NCBI RefSeq assembly: GCF_000429025.1
Contig: NZ_KE386834.1
Coordinates: 210,741 to 274,740 of the forward strand
DNA from: Actinospineispora spinosispora DSM 44797
GTDB lineage: Bacteria > Actinomycetota > Actinomycetes > Mycobacteriales > Pseudonocardiaceae
DNA: 64,000 bases
Direction of reading: 5' to 3'
Shown: positions 1-7,963 of the stretch, in pieces
Numbering within the stretch: position 1 is the first letter of the stretch
How the letters are laid out: each line of letters begins with the position of its first letter
Notes under the pieces: generated by a model
Told to the model about the DNA's origin: nothing
The model's input: only the letters and a program-made list of their open reading frames with translations
Databases searched by the model: none
Translations under genes and position numbers: made by a program

Positions 1-422
1 TCGACGGTTTCGTCGGACGTGACCGGGGCTACCGGGGGCTGGGCTTCCGGTCCGGGGACGGGCTGCCGATCGGCGAGCTCGCCACCGTCACGCTGGGTAG
101 CTCCAGCAAGGCCGCGCGGGCCGAGGCCGGCGACGGCTGGGCGCTCGTGCTGGACAACGACAAACGGCCGCAGGGGTGGGTTCGGGGTGCTGAGCTGTCC
201 ACCGACGAGGGCGCGGTGATCAACAGCGACCAGCTGATCGCCGGTGGTTCGCTGTACGACACCTCGTCGGACACACTGCGCGGCGCGCTCGATGCGGCGC
301 TGTCCTCGCCGTCCGGACTCGGCGTCGCCGTGGACGGCAGCGGGGCGGTCGTCGGGTCGATCACCGCGGACGTCGTGCTGGAGAAGCTGGCCGCCGCGCG
401 GGCCGACGAGGACAACACGTGA
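1..422 (+). CDS. opuCA: Quaternary-amine ABC transporter ATPase, C-terminal part (partial)
   Basis: The reading frame enters from the left edge, so the ATPase domain with its Walker motifs lies outside the window. What remains is the C-terminal regulatory region. It begins FVGRDRGYRGLGF, the linker that follows the nucleotide-binding domain in OpuCA/ProV proteins, and continues into CBS-type sequence ending near GVAVDGSGAVVGSITAD. In this family the CBS pair senses ionic strength. The stop overlaps the GTG start of the downstream permease by 4 bp, so the importer genes are translationally coupled. The assignment rests on the tail and on the two permeases and binding protein that follow; the exact substrate (betaine, choline or carnitine) cannot be told. 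Confidence 0.85.
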   Translation, partial: DGFVGRDRGYRGLGFRSGDGLPIGELATVTLGSSSKAARAEAGDGWALVLDNDKRPQGWVRGAELSTDEGAVINSDQLIAGGSLYDTSSDTLRGALDAALSSPSGLGVAVDGSGAVVGSITADVVLEKLAAARADEDNT

Positions 423-1081
423 TCTGGGGCTGGATCCCGCGCAACGCGTCGCTGATCCTGAGTGCGCTCGGTGAGCACATCGTCCTGGCGATCCTGCCGG
501 TCATCATCGGTCTGATCCTCGCCGTGCCGCTGGGCTGGCTGGCGCACCGCTCGCCGGTGGCGCGCTCGATCCTGATCCCGTCCGCCGGCATCCTCTACAC
601 GCTGCCCTCGCTGGTGCTGTTCATCGCGCTGCCGGGCATCCTCGGGACCAAGGTGCTGAACCCGATCAACGTCGTCGTGGCGCTCACCATCTACACGGTG
701 GCGCTGCTCGTCCGCTCGGTCGCCGACTCGCTGGCCGCCGTGCCCGCGATGGTCGTCGCGGCCGCGACCGCGATGGGTTTCCGCTCCACCCGGCGGTTCA
801 TGGAGGTGGAGTTCCCGCTGTCCATCCCGGTGCTGATCTCCGGTCTGCGGGTCGCGACCGTGTCCAACATCAGTCTGGTCAGCGTCGGTGCGCTGGTCGG
901 TGTGGGTGGTCTCGGTCAGCTGTTCACCGTCGGCTTCAACCGGCAGAACCTGACCGAGGTGCTCGTCGGCATCGTCCTGTCGATGGTCCTGGCGCTGCTC
1001 GCCGACGCGCTGCTGCTGACCCTGGGTAAAGCCGTCACGCCCTGGCATCGGGTTGCCTCGTCGATCGGAAAGCCCGCATGA
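419..1081 (+). CDS. opuCB: Quaternary-amine ABC transporter permease (OpuCB type)
   Basis: This 220-aa integral membrane protein has about five to six hydrophobic helices and forms half of the transmembrane channel of an osmoprotectant importer. The EAA-loop region is visible around residues 105-145 (AATAMGFRSTRRFMEVEFPL, then SIPVLISGLRVATVSNISLV), the segment that docks on the ATPase. The GTG start overlaps the ATPase stop, and the stop overlaps the next permease start (ATGA). Family, size and order agree with OpuC/OpuB operons. Confidence 0.9.
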   Translation: MIWGWIPRNASLILSALGEHIVLAILPVIIGLILAVPLGWLAHRSPVARSILIPSAGILYTLPSLVLFIALPGILGTKVLNPINVVVALTIYTVALLVRSVADSLAAVPAMVVAAATAMGFRSTRRFMEVEFPLSIPVLISGLRVATVSNISLVSVGALVGVGGLGQLFTVGFNRQNLTEVLVGIVLSMVLALLADALLLTLGKAVTPWHRVASSIGKPA

Positions 1082-1794
1082 ACATCGTCGAGTGGTTCTC
1101 CGACCCGGCCAACTGGACCGGGGACGCCGGCATTCCGACCCGGCTGATGGAACACCTGGGCTTCAGCGGTTTGACGCTGCTGATCGCGATCCTGGTCGCG
1201 GTACCCATCGGAGCCTTCGTGGGGCACACCGGCAAGGGCGGGTTCCTGGTCGTCGGCATCGCCAACTGGCTGCGCGCCCTGCCCGACCTCGGGCTGCTCG
1301 TGCTGCTGGTGCTGATGGTCGGCATCCACCTCATCACGGTGACCGTCGCGCTGCTCGTGCTGGCCATTCCACCGCTGCTCGCCGGGACCTACTCCGGCGT
1401 CAGCAACGTCGACCGCTCGGTCGTGGACGCCGCGCGCGGCGTCGGCATGCAGGAACGCGACATCCTGTTCAAGGTCGAGCTGCCCAACGCGCTGCCGCTG
1501 ATCCTGAGCGGTCTGCGTTCGGCGGCGCTGCAGGTCGTCGCCACCGTGGCGATCGCGGCGTACGCCGGGTACGGCGGTCTCGGCCGGTTCATCATCGACG
1601 GACAGGCCACCCACCATCTGGTCGAGATGGCCGGTGGCGCGGTGCTGATCGCGGTCCTCGCACTCGTCGTCGAAGGTGTGCTCGCCGGAGTACAGCGGCT
1701 GGTGGTGTCGCCGGGGCTGCGGATCAGCGGCACCCGCGCGCGACCGACGGCCGACCCGAAGAAAACCAAGGAACTGACCGGAGCCGCCACGTGA
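1078..1794 (+). CDS. opuCD: Quaternary-amine ABC transporter permease (OpuCD type)
   Basis: This 238-aa membrane protein is the second, paralogous permease of the osmoprotectant importer. The EAA loop reads DAARGVGMQERDILFKVELP and is followed by LPLILSGLRSAALQVVATV, as in its upstream partner. The start is the ATG that overlaps the preceding stop. The last 30 residues are a charged cytoplasmic tail (RPTADPKKTKELTGAAT). The stop overlaps the GTG start of the binding protein. Two permeases encoded separately is the usual OpuC arrangement. Confidence 0.9.
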   Translation: MNIVEWFSDPANWTGDAGIPTRLMEHLGFSGLTLLIAILVAVPIGAFVGHTGKGGFLVVGIANWLRALPDLGLLVLLVLMVGIHLITVTVALLVLAIPPLLAGTYSGVSNVDRSVVDAARGVGMQERDILFKVELPNALPLILSGLRSAALQVVATVAIAAYAGYGGLGRFIIDGQATHHLVEMAGGAVLIAVLALVVEGVLAGVQRLVVSPGLRISGTRARPTADPKKTKELTGAAT

Positions 1795-2666
1795 AGCGCG
1801 CCCTGACCACGATCGTCGCGCTGGCGTGCGGCGCGCTGAGCCTGGTGGGGTGCGGTGCTAACAGCGACGTCACCCTGGGCTCGGCGAACTTCGCGGAGAG
1901 CCAGCTGCTGTCCGCGATCTACGCGGGCGCGTTGAAGGCCAAAGGCATCTCGGTGTCCGAGACGCCGCCGCTGGGTAGCCGGGAGGCCTACATCCCGGCC
2001 CTGCAGGACGGCTCGATCGACCTGATCCCGGAGTACACGGGCACCCTGCTGTCCTACTTCGACATCCACGCCCCGCAGACCGAGCCCGCCGAGGTGTACG
2101 CCGCCGTCCAGAAGGCGCTGCCGGCGCCGTTGACCGTGCTGGAGATGTCCCAGGCGCAGGACCGCGACGCCGTCGTCGTCCCGAAGGCCATCGCCGACAA
2201 GTACAACGCGAAGTCGATGGAGGACCTCGCGCCGCACTGCGGCGAGCTGGCCTTCGGCGGTCCGCCCGAGTTCCAACGCCGTTCGGACGGCATCCCGGGC
2301 ATCCAGAAGGTCTACAACTGCACGTTCAAGTCGTACACCAGCCTGGATGCCGGCGGGCCGTTGACGCTGCAGGCGCTGCGGGACAACCAGATCCAGGCCG
2401 CCGACATCTTCACCACCGACCCGAGCATCCCGCAGGACAACCTGGTCGCGCTGACTGACCCGAAGAGCAACTTCGCCGCCCAGAACGTCGTCCCGCTGAT
2501 CAACTCGACGAAGGCGACACCGCAGGTGCGGGCGGTGCTGAACGAGGTGTCGTCGAAGCTCACCACCGAGGCGTTGATCGCGCTCAACGCGCAGTTCAAC
2601 GCCCCGGACAAGCCGGACCAGAGCACCGTCGCCGCGGAGTGGCTGAAGCAGAACGGCCTGGGCTAG
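1791..2666 (+). CDS. opuCC: Quaternary-amine ABC transporter substrate-binding lipoprotein
   Basis: This 291-aa extracytoplasmic binding protein delivers substrate to the two permeases just upstream. The N-terminus (VKRALTTIVALACGALSLVGCG) is a lipoprotein signal with the lipobox LVGC. The mature part starts with VTLGSANFAESQLLSAIYAG and continues LPPLGSREAY-like sequence and DLIPEYTGTLL, all signatures of the OpuAC/OpuBC family. The GTG start at 1791 was chosen because it overlaps the permease stop and places the signal peptide at the N-terminus; the frame is open further upstream only by chance. It is the last gene of the operon and is followed by a strong hairpin. Confidence 0.9.
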   Translation: MKRALTTIVALACGALSLVGCGANSDVTLGSANFAESQLLSAIYAGALKAKGISVSETPPLGSREAYIPALQDGSIDLIPEYTGTLLSYFDIHAPQTEPAEVYAAVQKALPAPLTVLEMSQAQDRDAVVVPKAIADKYNAKSMEDLAPHCGELAFGGPPEFQRRSDGIPGIQKVYNCTFKSYTSLDAGGPLTLQALRDNQIQAADIFTTDPSIPQDNLVALTDPKSNFAAQNVVPLINSTKATPQVRAVLNEVSSKLTTEALIALNAQFNAPDKPDQSTVAAEWLKQNGLG

Positions 2667-2676
2667 CCGCTCAGAC

Positions 2677-2720
2677 CCGTGAGTGGCGAGTGGTCTCAGA
2701 GGACCACTCGCCACTCACGG
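2677..2720. terminator. Bidirectional hairpin, GTGAGTG family copy 1
   Basis: Two perfectly complementary 19-nt arms (2677-2695 and 2702-2720) enclose a 6-nt loop between convergent genes. The outer arm begins CCGTGAGTG and the inner arm reads GCGAGTGGTC. The right arm contains the TGA stop of the minus-strand serine hydrolase. There is no long T-run, as is common for actinobacterial terminators. Confidence 0.85.
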
Positions 2721-3866
2721 CTGTTGACCTGCGCGTCGGGCGATCGCGCGCAGGAGCTCCAGGGTCTCCAGCTCGCGGTTGTCCGACTCTTTGTTGGACA
2801 GGCCGTAGCGGCGGTTGCCGGACAGCTTGACGATGGTCGTGGAGCTGGTCGGGTCGACGTAGACGAACTGGTTGTAGACGCCGATCGCGCTGAACTCGCC
2901 TCGGTCGCCCTCCGGAATCCACCACTGGTAGCCGTAGCCCATGGCGAACGGCAGCCCGCCCGCCAGTGGCTTCCCGGGGGCGAGGTGCGCGGCGCCGACG
3001 GTAGTGGAGTCGTGCACCCACTCGGCGGGGATGATCTGGCGGCCCTGCCACACACCGCCGCCCCGGTAGAGCTCGCCGATCCTGGCGAAGTCGCGGGCGG
3101 TCAGGTTCAGCCCGGCGAAGCTCAGCTCGGTGCCGGCGGGGTCCACCAGCCAGTACCCGGGGGCGTTCATGCCGAGCGGCTCGCACAGCATCTGGTGCAT
3201 GTAGTCCGACACCGAGCTGCCGGTGGCGCGGGCGACGAGCGCGGCGAGGGCCATCGTGTCGCCGGAGTTGTAGCGGCACAGCGTGCCGGGCTCGACCTCC
3301 GGCACCATCGTGGCGATGAAGTCGTCGAACGTGCCGCCGATGCCCATCGCGGCCTTCGTGAGCCGGAAGACGTCGGCGTCCGGGTCGCTGTAGTCCTCGT
3401 TCCACCGGGCGCCCGAGGACATCCGGAGCAGGTCCCGGATGGACACGCCGTCGTAGGCGGAGCCGGGTTTCACCGGCACGTAGGAGCTGATCGGTTCGTC
3501 GACGTTCTTGATGTCACCTTCGTCGATCGCGATGCCGACGAGCGCGGAGATGACGCTCTTCGCCACCGACATCGACAGCCAGTGGACGTTCGGCCCGCCG
3601 GTCAGCGCGTAGTGCTCGTGGCGGATCACGCCGTCGACGAGCACCAGCAGCGCGGCGGTGTCGGTATCGGCCAGGAAGTCCTCGGTGGACCGCGTCGTGC
3701 CGTCGAACTCGTAGGTCGGGGGCAGCGCGATCTGCTCGCCCTCCGGCCAGGTGTGCGGCCTCGACGAGGACGCCATCTCGCTCGTGGCGAGGATGTCCTT
3801 CAACCGGGAGAAGTTCTCGTGCTGGGGAATGCCGCTGAACAGGCCGAGCTCGGCGATCGTGGCCAT
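2715..3866 (-). CDS. Serine hydrolase, beta-lactamase/esterase class C fold
   Basis: This 383-aa protein belongs to the beta-lactamase-related (PF00144) serine hydrolases, which include carboxylesterases and D-aminopeptidases. The catalytic SxxK motif appears as SMSVAKSVISALVG, the tyrosine motif as CRYNSGD, and RMSSGARW follows the usual spacing. There is no signal peptide, so the enzyme is probably cytoplasmic. The start at 3866 is preceded by AAAGGA; an ATG two codons upstream (3872) is possible. It is divergent from a TetR gene, which is a likely regulator. Its stop codon is formed by the terminal hairpin. Substrate unknown. Confidence 0.85.
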   Translation of the reverse strand: MATIAELGLFSGIPQHENFSRLKDILATSEMASSSRPHTWPEGEQIALPPTYEFDGTTRSTEDFLADTDTAALLVLVDGVIRHEHYALTGGPNVHWLSMSVAKSVISALVGIAIDEGDIKNVDEPISSYVPVKPGSAYDGVSIRDLLRMSSGARWNEDYSDPDADVFRLTKAAMGIGGTFDDFIATMVPEVEPGTLCRYNSGDTMALAALVARATGSSVSDYMHQMLCEPLGMNAPGYWLVDPAGTELSFAGLNLTARDFARIGELYRGGGVWQGRQIIPAEWVHDSTTVGAAHLAPGKPLAGGLPFAMGYGYQWWIPEGDRGEFSAIGVYNQFVYVDPTSSTTIVKLSGNRRYGLSNKESDNRELETLELLRAIARRAGQQP

Positions 3867-3907
3867 CGTCATCCTTTCGTGTCTGGCTGGTAGCGTGCAA
3901 AGTAGCA

Positions 3908-3938
3908 GTACCACTCGGTTACTACAACCACTTGGTAC
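3908..3938. promoter_or_regulatory. Candidate TetR operator in divergent intergenic region
   Basis: An imperfect inverted repeat, GTACCACTCGGT (3908-3919) and ACCACTTGGTAC (3927-3938), matches at 9 of 12 positions and lies between the divergent serine hydrolase and TetR genes. The position and symmetry are what an autoregulating TetR protein would need. Inference from sequence only. Confidence 0.45.
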
Positions 3939-3957
3939 GGGTAGTTTGGAGAACGTG

Positions 3958-4554
3958 ATGGCGACGAGTACCAAGCGGGTCGACGGGCGCACCCTGCGCT
4001 TCCAGCACCGGCGGCCGGAACTGCTGGCCGCCGCGACCGAGTACGTCCTCGAGCACGGCGTGACCGACCTGTCGCTGCGCCCGGTCGCCCAGGCACTGGG
4101 TATCACCCACGCGACGCTGCTGCGGCACTTCGCCTCGAAGGACGACCTGGTGATCGCCGTGCTGGACAAGATCCGGGCCGATGTGACCGAGATGCTGAGC
4201 GCCGACGAGGAGCTGCGGGCCGCACGCTCGACGGGCGAGCTGTTGAGGGCTTTCTGGCACCGGTCGTGCGAGCCGAGACAGCAGCGCCGGTTCCTGGTGT
4301 GGTTCGAGGTCGCCGGCAGCGGTGCCCGCAACCGTGCGCTGGCCCAGTCGGTCGTCGACGACTGGCTCGACATCATCATCGAGCGGCTCATCGGGGACGG
4401 CTGGCCGCCCGGGGACGCGTCGGCGCTGGCCACGCTCGTCCTCGCCCAGGTGCGTGGCCTGCACCTCGACCTGCTCGTCTCCGGTGACCGGGCGAGGGTC
4501 GACCGTGCGCTGGAGTTCTCGCTGCGGCTGCTGGAACCGCCAGAGCACCCGTGA
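3958..4554 (+). CDS. TetR family transcriptional regulator
   Basis: This 198-aa DNA-binding regulator has an N-terminal helix-turn-helix at about residues 20-65 (LLAAATEYVLEHGVTDLSLR, then PVAQALGITHATLLRHFASK), followed by an all-helical ligand-binding domain. It is divergent from the serine hydrolase with an inverted repeat between them, so local autoregulation and control of the hydrolase are likely. The ATG at 3958 is directly preceded by an in-frame GTG that could also be used. The protein ends ...LEPPEHP, and its TGA stop is the TGA of the hairpin sequence CCGTGAGTG. Confidence 0.9.
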   Translation: MATSTKRVDGRTLRFQHRRPELLAAATEYVLEHGVTDLSLRPVAQALGITHATLLRHFASKDDLVIAVLDKIRADVTEMLSADEELRAARSTGELLRAFWHRSCEPRQQRRFLVWFEVAGSGARNRALAQSVVDDWLDIIIERLIGDGWPPGDASALATLVLAQVRGLHLDLLVSGDRARVDRALEFSLRLLEPPEHP

Positions 4555-4593
4555 GTGTTTTCGGCTGCTCCGGCAGCCGAAAACACTCACGGG
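4548..4593. terminator. Bidirectional hairpin, GTGAGTG family copy 2
   Basis: Perfect 21-nt arms (4548-4568 and 4573-4593) with a 4-nt loop lie between the convergent TetR and ArsR genes. The outer part CCCGTGAGTG is shared with the other family members while the inner stem (TTTTCGGCTGC) is unique. The stop codons of both flanking genes lie inside the arms. A TCTTTTA run follows on the plus strand. Confidence 0.88.
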
Positions 4594-5336
4594 TCTTTTA
4601 GGCCCAGTGTGTCGTGCAGGCCTCTGGTGCCCTCCTCGGTCACGTGCACCACCCGTCGTGAAGTGCCGCGCCGGATCCAGCCGAGGTCGAACAGTCTGTC
4701 GGCGAGCGCGCCGCCCAGCTGGCCCGCGAGATGCGGCTTGCCCTCCGCCCAGTCGACGCAGTAGCGGACGGCGCGTCTTGGGCCGGTGACCCGGACACCG
4801 AGGTCGGTCAGCAGTACGGCGCCGACGGGGCTGAGCAGGTACTCCGCGCCCGCGCCGTTCTCGTAGGGGGTGCGCGCCGACGGGGTGTCGGGGAGGGTGC
4901 CGCCCTGGTCGACCAGTACACCTCGGTCGATCAGCGCGGACATCACCGCGACACCGAGCCTGCCGGCGAGGTGGTCGTAGCAGAGCCGGGCGCGCAGCAA
5001 CGCCTCGGCGCGGGTCGAGCGGCGCAGTGTCGACACCGGGATCGGCTGGGCCAGCAGGGAGAGCTGCTCCAGGATGCGGGCGACGTCCGGGGTGGCCAGC
5101 CGGTAGAAACGGTGCCTGCCGTCGCGTTCCACGGTGAGCAGCTTGGCGTCGAGCAGTTTGCTCAGGTGACCGCTGATCGTGGATGCGGCCACACCGGCCT
5201 CGGCGGCCAACGCACTCGCGGGTAACGCCTGACCGCCGGCGAGCGCGAGCAGCACCCTGGTGCGGGACGGGTCGCCGATGGCGGCGGCGACGCCCGCGAT
5301 GTCGGCTTCGACCGCGACGGCCGGCGTGCTGGTCAC
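4587..5336 (-). CDS. ArsR-type winged-helix transcriptional regulator
   Basis: This 249-aa protein has an N-terminal winged helix typical of ArsR regulators at about residues 10-90 (VAAAIGDPSRTRVLLALAGG, then ASTISGHLSKLLDAKLL and DGRHRFYRLA), followed by a helical domain and a C-terminal segment with YCVDWAEGKPHLAGQLGGAL. This long form is common in actinobacteria. The GTG start at 5336 gives the conserved N-terminus; 62 bp separate it from the divergent oxidoreductase, which it probably controls. No cysteine metal-binding CxC motif is seen in the wing, so it may sense an organic signal or redox change. The stop lies in the hairpin. Confidence 0.85.
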   Translation of the reverse strand: MTSTPAVAVEADIAGVAAAIGDPSRTRVLLALAGGQALPASALAAEAGVAASTISGHLSKLLDAKLLTVERDGRHRFYRLATPDVARILEQLSLLAQPIPVSTLRRSTRAEALLRARLCYDHLAGRLGVAVMSALIDRGVLVDQGGTLPDTPSARTPYENGAGAEYLLSPVGAVLLTDLGVRVTGPRRAVRYCVDWAEGKPHLAGQLGGALADRLFDLGWIRRGTSRRVVHVTEEGTRGLHDTLGLKDP

Positions 5337-5398
5337 TCCCCGAAAGTACCGCCGATCCGTCCGGAATAGCACCGGGTCGAACCGGGTTGCCGAAGAAC

Positions 5399-6355
5399 AT
5401 GAGAGCGATCGGAGTCCACGAGTACGGCGGCCCGGAAGCCCTGGAGATCCTCGATCTCCCCGAACCGGTTCCCGGTCCCGGCGAGGTGCGGATCCGGGTC
5501 CACGCGGCGGCGGTCAACCCGACGGACACGCTCTTGCGCGCCGGTGCGCACGCGGCCCGGCTGGCCGGTCACCGTCCGCCGTACGTGCCGGGGATGGACG
5601 CCGCCGGTGTGGTGGACCTGCTCGGCCCCGATGTCGACGACCGGCTGCGGCCGGGTCAGCGGGTGATCGCACTGGTCGTGCCGACCGGTGTGCACGGCGG
5701 CGCCTACGCCGAGCAGATCGTGGTTCCGGCGGCCTCGGTGGTGCCCGCGCCGGACGGCGTCGATCTCGCGGCGGCGTCGACGTTGCTGATGAACGCGCTG
5801 ACCGCGCGGCTCGCGGTCGACGCTCTGGAGCTGAGCAGGGGGCAGACGCTCGCGGTCACCGGCCCGGCGGGCGCGTTCGGCGGTTACGCCGTGCAGCTGG
5901 CCAAGGCGGACGGTCTCCGGGTGATCGCCGACGCGGCCCCGAAGGACGAGCAGCTGGTGCGCGACCTGGGCGTCGACGAGGTGCTCGCCCGGGGTGACGG
6001 CCTGGCGGAGCGGATCCGCGCGGTCGAGCCGGACGGTGTCCCCGGGGTCGCCGACGGTGCCCTGCTCAACGAGCAGGTGCTGCCCGCGATAGCCGACGGC
6101 GGCGGTCTGTCCGTCGTGCGGGGGTGGCAGGGGGCCGTCGACCGGGGTATCACGGTCCATCCGATCCTGGTGTCGAACTCGGCCACCGACACCGCTGCGC
6201 TGACCCGCCTCGCCGAGCAGGCCGAAGCCGGCGTACTGACCCTCCGGGTGGCGGAGGTGCTGCCCGCGAGCGAGGCGGTACGCGCCCACCGGCTCCTGGA
6301 AGCAGGGGGGATCAGAGGACGCCTGGTCCTGGACTTCGGCGAGGCCAACAGCTGA
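5399..6355 (+). CDS. NADP-dependent quinone oxidoreductase-like alcohol dehydrogenase (MDR superfamily)
   Basis: This 318-aa protein belongs to the quinone reductase branch of the medium-chain dehydrogenases. The GroES-like domain covers about residues 1-125 (EYGGPEALEILDLPEPVPGP), and the Rossmann domain begins near residue 145 with a nucleotide-binding loop variant (VTGPAGAFGGYAVQLAK). The usual catalytic zinc cysteines are absent, as expected for zinc-independent quinone reductases. It is divergent from the ArsR regulator with a short shared promoter region, which suggests an inducible detoxification role. Substrate unknown. Confidence 0.85.
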   Translation: MRAIGVHEYGGPEALEILDLPEPVPGPGEVRIRVHAAAVNPTDTLLRAGAHAARLAGHRPPYVPGMDAAGVVDLLGPDVDDRLRPGQRVIALVVPTGVHGGAYAEQIVVPAASVVPAPDGVDLAAASTLLMNALTARLAVDALELSRGQTLAVTGPAGAFGGYAVQLAKADGLRVIADAAPKDEQLVRDLGVDEVLARGDGLAERIRAVEPDGVPGVADGALLNEQVLPAIADGGGLSVVRGWQGAVDRGITVHPILVSNSATDTAALTRLAEQAEAGVLTLRVAEVLPASEAVRAHRLLEAGGIRGRLVLDFGEANS

Positions 6356-6372
6356 CCCCACACCCGCGGAGT

Positions 6373-6412
6373 CGACACCGCCCGCCCACGCCAAGTGCGG
6401 GCCAGGATCGCG
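6373..6412 (+). repeat. 40-bp dispersed repeat, copy A
   Basis: The sequence around CACGCCAAGTGCGGGCCAGG is repeated in inverted orientation at 63901-63940 with 38 of 40 positions identical. It precedes a palindrome of the GTCGCA family by about 45 bp. Confidence 0.85.
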
Positions 6413-6456
6413 GCAGCCTCCAGGAGGGCCGGTTTGGGCGACTTCGCAGAGCGTCA

Positions 6457-6494
6457 TGTCGTGTCGCAGACACTGCAGCATCTGCGACACGACA
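6457..6494. repeat. GTCGCA-family palindrome copy 1
   Basis: Perfect 14-nt arms TGTCGTGTCGCAGA and TCTGCGACACGACA are separated by 10 nt. Imperfect outer arms (ACTTCGCAGAG and ATCTGCGAGGT) extend the structure. It lies downstream of the oxidoreductase and may terminate it. An almost identical core occurs at 39803-39840. Confidence 0.8.
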
Positions 6495-6580
6495 CGTGGA
6501 TCTGCGAGGTGGGCCACAAGGTCTGCGAGGTGCGCGACGTGGGCGAGGTGCGCGACGTGGGCGAGGTGGGCGAGGGTCCG

Positions 6581-6794
6581 CTCCGCGAGTCTCCCCGCAG
6601 GGGGTTCAGTGCGCGGCACTGCAAAGAACGCAACGGGCGAAGCAGAACGCAACCAGACAAGCGCGCGTCAAGCAACGGCAGCGAAGCCGGAGCGAAGCGA
6701 CCGGCGAAGCCGCCGAAGTTTCCGGTTGCGGGCCCCTCGAGGCGAAGCCGATGAGGGGTCCCGACCGGAAACTTACGACGCGCGGGGGCCCGCC
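6581..6794 (+). repeat. Long intergenic repeat (about 210 bp), copy 1, with terminal hairpin
   Basis: This element starts CTCCGCGAGTCTCC, contains CACTGCAAAGAACGCAAC and GAAGC-rich tracts, and ends in a hairpin (6716-6774, arms beginning AAGTTTCCGG) followed by GACGCGCGGGGGCCCGCC. It is clearly related to 58479-58680 and, inverted, to 58034-58168. It fills most of the 470-bp gap between the oxidoreductase and the beta-helix gene, where no gene is visible. Confidence 0.8.
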
Positions 6795-6827
6795 AGTGAG
6801 CAGACACGTGCCCGTAGGATCTCAGGT

Positions 6828-7946
6828 GTGCTGAAGATCGCAGGCGCCGAGAGGTCAGTGCAGTCCCGGCTACACCGTCTTCTGACGACGGTTTGTCTCA
6901 TCGCGAGCGTCGCACTGTTAGCGACCGCGTGTGCCTCGGCCCCGATCCCGGTCACCAAGGCCCCGCCGCCCGGGTCGGTACCGAGGCAGGTGGACAAGCC
7001 GACCGACTGCACGGCGTCGCTGGCCGACCCGAAGCGCGCGCAGGAAGGTCTCGACGCCGCGCAGCCCGGGCAGAAGCTGTGCATCTTCGGCCAGTACGTG
7101 CAGGGTGCCGAGTTGACCATCAAGAAGTCCGGCACGGCGAGCCAGCCGATCCAGGTGGTGTCCGACGGCTCCACCATGACGACGATCCACATCCAGGCGG
7201 ACAACGTCGTCGTCGAGGGCTTCAACACCCAGGGTGGCCGGGGCATCAAGGCCCGGGGCAACAACATCACGATCCGCAACAACGACGTGCGCAGCGCGAC
7301 CGACGACGGCATCCGCTGCTCGGTGTGCACGAACTCGATGATCGAGGGCAACACCGTCCGGGATGCGGACGGCACCGGCATCCTGATCGATGGTCAGAAC
7401 GACACGGTGCAGCACAACGACGTCGCCGGATCGCGGCGGCGCACCGCGACCGACGCCGACGGCATCCGCTTCTGGGGCATCAACCAGAAGATCACCGACA
7501 ACACCGTGCACGACATCAGCCAGCAGGGCTACCCGGCCGGGACCGAGCCGCACACCGACTGCTTCCAGACGTTCGACGACGACAGCCCGATCAGCTACGG
7601 CGTGGTCATCCAGAACAACAAGTGCGTCAACGTGGACGCCCAGTGCATGATCGCCAGCGGAACCGAGCGGCACAACGCGGGTGTCCCGTTCAACCAGATC
7701 GCCATCCAGTTCCTCGACAACTACTGCCAGAGCGGCGCCGACCAGGCCATCTACCTGGAGGGCTACCCGAACGTGGCGATCAAGGGCAACACGTTCTCCT
7801 CGCAGTACGCGGTCGCGTTGCTGGCGGTGCAGAGCGCGGTCAACGTCAAGTTCGAGGACAACGTCCTGGTGGGACAGTTCCAGCCGTTCAACGTCGACCC
7901 GACATCGATGGCCGGCTTCACGCAGTCCAACAATGTCAACAAATAG
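6828..7946 (+). CDS. Secreted right-handed parallel beta-helix lipoprotein
   Basis: This 372-aa predicted lipoprotein has a signal peptide (RLLTTVCLIASVALLATAC) with lipobox LATAC. The mature part (about residues 90-370) consists of repeated beta-helix coils typical of NosD/pectate-lyase-like proteins: VEGFNTQGG, ITIRNNDVRSA, IEGNTVRDADGTGILI, VIQNNKCVN and VAIKGNTF. Such folds often degrade or bind polysaccharides at the cell surface; no polysaccharide lyase active site was identified, so the activity is open. The GTG at 6828 is preceded by AGGA at suitable spacing. Confidence 0.8.
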   Translation: MLKIAGAERSVQSRLHRLLTTVCLIASVALLATACASAPIPVTKAPPPGSVPRQVDKPTDCTASLADPKRAQEGLDAAQPGQKLCIFGQYVQGAELTIKKSGTASQPIQVVSDGSTMTTIHIQADNVVVEGFNTQGGRGIKARGNNITIRNNDVRSATDDGIRCSVCTNSMIEGNTVRDADGTGILIDGQNDTVQHNDVAGSRRRTATDADGIRFWGINQKITDNTVHDISQQGYPAGTEPHTDCFQTFDDDSPISYGVVIQNNKCVNVDAQCMIASGTERHNAGVPFNQIAIQFLDNYCQSGADQAIYLEGYPNVAIKGNTFSSQYAVALLAVQSAVNVKFEDNVLVGQFQPFNVDPTSMAGFTQSNNVNK

Positions 7947-7963
7947 GCGGTAGCGTCCGGGGG

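Noticed and set aside
29..1617. Long minus-strand reading frames opposite the importer genes
   Set aside because: They are Gln/Arg/His-rich shadows of the GC-biased third codon positions of the importer genes and contain no domain.
3867..4586. N-terminal extension of the serine hydrolase through the TetR gene
   Set aside because: The extension lies antisense to a well-supported TetR gene and the hydrolase domain starts after 3866.
6356..6460. Small reading frames in the repeats (MRARIA...)
   Set aside because: Similar peptides at 6395 and 63918 come from the shared 40-bp repeat, not from a conserved gene.
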